From contig NC_083638.1 in the NCBI RefSeq assembly GCF_963576545.1, positions 28,626,900-28,690,899 of the forward strand: DNA of 64,000 nucleotides, written 5' to 3'. The DNA comes from Limanda limanda (lineage: Eukaryota > Chordata > Actinopteri > Pleuronectiformes > Pleuronectidae). The translations under genes were made by a program, and so were the position numbers. The first letter of the stretch is position 1; every line of letters starts with the position of its first letter. Shown one piece after another: positions 62,517-64,000 of this stretch. The notes under the pieces are model-generated. The model saw only the letters and a program-made list of their open reading frames with translations, made no database searches and was not told the origin of the DNA.

Positions 62517-62946
62517 CTGTTCGGCCTGTCTAAGACTACAGTCAGCTTTAGAAACCTCCACATTCCTTCAGTCCTTCAGATAGTCTGCCCAGCCAAGGCC
62601 AGGGGCAAGTGGACTCTCTGTGTGTCTGTTTGTGTCTGTGTCTGTGTGCCAACACAGCTGCAGCCCAGACAACAGCCTGGGTGCTTCTTTGAGTTTCAGG
62701 TATGCCCTCAGCTTTATTTTTAAGGCCTTGAATCATACATGGTTTGAATGTAGTTCTCCAATCTCCCAAATCTGTGTGTGCGTGTGTTTGTGTCTATTGG
62801 TATGCCCACAACATGGTTGTCATTGGTACCTCTCTTATTTCAAGATCAGCCACGATGTCCTCTACTCATGTTAAAAGCAGATTCTCAGCTTCCCAGGAGG
62901 AAAAAATCAGAGATGACGTGTTAAAATCTCTTCTAAGCTCTTTGCC

Positions 62947-63109
<163 letters not shown>

Positions 63110-63215
63110 TGGTTAAATACTGTGGGGACTGAATACATCCACAACCTATGGTCAAATCAAGGCCCCCATGGGTCCAGACTGCTTATGAGGGTTAAGACTT
63201 GGTTTGAGGCTTCAG
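63110..63215 (+). repeat. Dispersed GGTTAAGACTTGG repeat next to TG array
   Basis: GGGGACTGAATACATCC and GGCCCCCATGGGTCC precede GAGGGTTAAGACTTGGTTT, the string that also starts the GGTTAG-rich block at about 4609. The same association of TG array and this motif at two distant sites indicates a shared repeat family. Confidence 0.5.
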
Positions 63216-64000
63216 GCTGCTATTTGTTCAGGGTTACACAGTTACACAGTGTGTGCATGTCTGCGTCTTCTCTCTGGTTCTGCATTCTTCTCTCTATCAG
63301 CAACAGGTGGAGTCAGTCTGGTCTGACCAGTTCTCTTTTTTCTCTTCTCTTCTCCTCTCAGGTTGGTAGAGAGCAACCAAGGCCTTTATTGATACCAATT
63401 TATTCCATTAACCATTTTTAGGGGTTTTAGAGTCTCAGAGATAGTATTTTTGAGAACACACACACTTTCCTTTAAAAAAGTGTGAAATAAGTAATATATA
63501 ATTTATCAAAGTTCAAACCAAATGATTTTATCGTTCTGGGTAGGGCCACCCAACTACTGTAGAGCTGATATATGGGAAATGCTAACACACTCCACTTTTT
63601 AGTGAAAAGCAGAGCAAGAAAGCCGAGCAGTGCTTGACCTGTTGAAGCTTAAAGTTAACATTTATTAGCTCAGTGATATCTATTGTTAGAGCCGATCTAA
63701 GATCCATGTTTTCCCCCATAAAGAATTTACTTGACCAAAACATAAAAAACTTTGAAAAGAATAGCTATATCTTGAGTGAAAACACACTTACTGGTTCACA
63801 GTCCTATTCCCACGCACTGCAGGATGATATTCAACAGGTTGTTGGCAATGGCAAGAAAAAAAGTGAAGCAAATATGCTCACTGATAAAGTGAACGCTATG
63901 TGCTGAAGTCATCCCTCACAGTCTCACTGTTAAAACCTAAACCACACATCTTGTCCTGTTGGACATCAGTAGATAACAAACTCCTGTTCCAGGAGACACT

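Overview
The window is nuclear DNA of a ray-finned (teleost) fish. It holds three multi-exon vertebrate genes with GT-AG introns, long A+T-rich introns full of CA/TG microsatellites, and several interspersed-repeat families typical of fish. No bacterial, plasmid or CRISPR features are present.

Three protein-coding genes can be reconstructed by splice-phase matching. (1) lrp3, + strand, 3836-12684: seven coding exons, 827 aa, a type I membrane protein of the LRP3/LRP10/LRP12 group (CUB, two LDLa, CUB, three LDLa, one membrane segment, long cytoplasmic tail). (2) slc7a10 (Asc-1-type neutral amino-acid exchanger light chain), - strand, 44047 down to 17890: eleven coding exons, 500 aa, all phases matching. 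Introns 1 (7.9 kb) and 3 (13 kb) are large and repeat-rich. (3) The first two coding exons of rhpn2 (rhophilin-2), + strand, 55151-60365; the gene continues past the right edge. In mammals RHPN2, LRP3 and SLC7A10 lie close together (human 19q13.11), so the window is a conserved synteny block in which lrp3 and slc7a10 converge tail to tail and slc7a10 and rhpn2 diverge head to head.

Left flank (1-3835): a decayed 3' end of 18S rRNA running into ITS1-like sequence at the edge, an intact tRNA-Thr(AGT) gene at 1447-1520, a 13-unit pyrimidine-rich minisatellite, and a LINE/SINE-type 3' tail.

Mobile elements: a 5'-truncated LINE with reverse transcriptase still open (48858-50460, - strand); a 1.7-kb CpG-rich element with TTAA target duplications (32332-34069); a smaller MITE (36120-36410) and a half copy of the same family (40756-40812); tRNA-type SINE pieces (39.2, 42.4, 47.3-47.9 and 60.1 kb); and a 2.8-kb unit (25585-28398) in slc7a10 intron 3. 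That unit has short CACAGCAAA termini, a spliced 70-codon PB1/ubiquitin-like mini-gene with its own poly(A) signal, and a nested element with TAA duplications carrying four tandem TGACGTC (CRE-type) units. This nested structure is the most unusual part of the window. Two long near-perfect hairpins (42135-42236 and 45488-45536) are the next most notable. Functional roles for lrp3, slc7a10 and rhpn2 come from family knowledge; gene boundaries come from the sequence; UTR ends and promoters are inferred.
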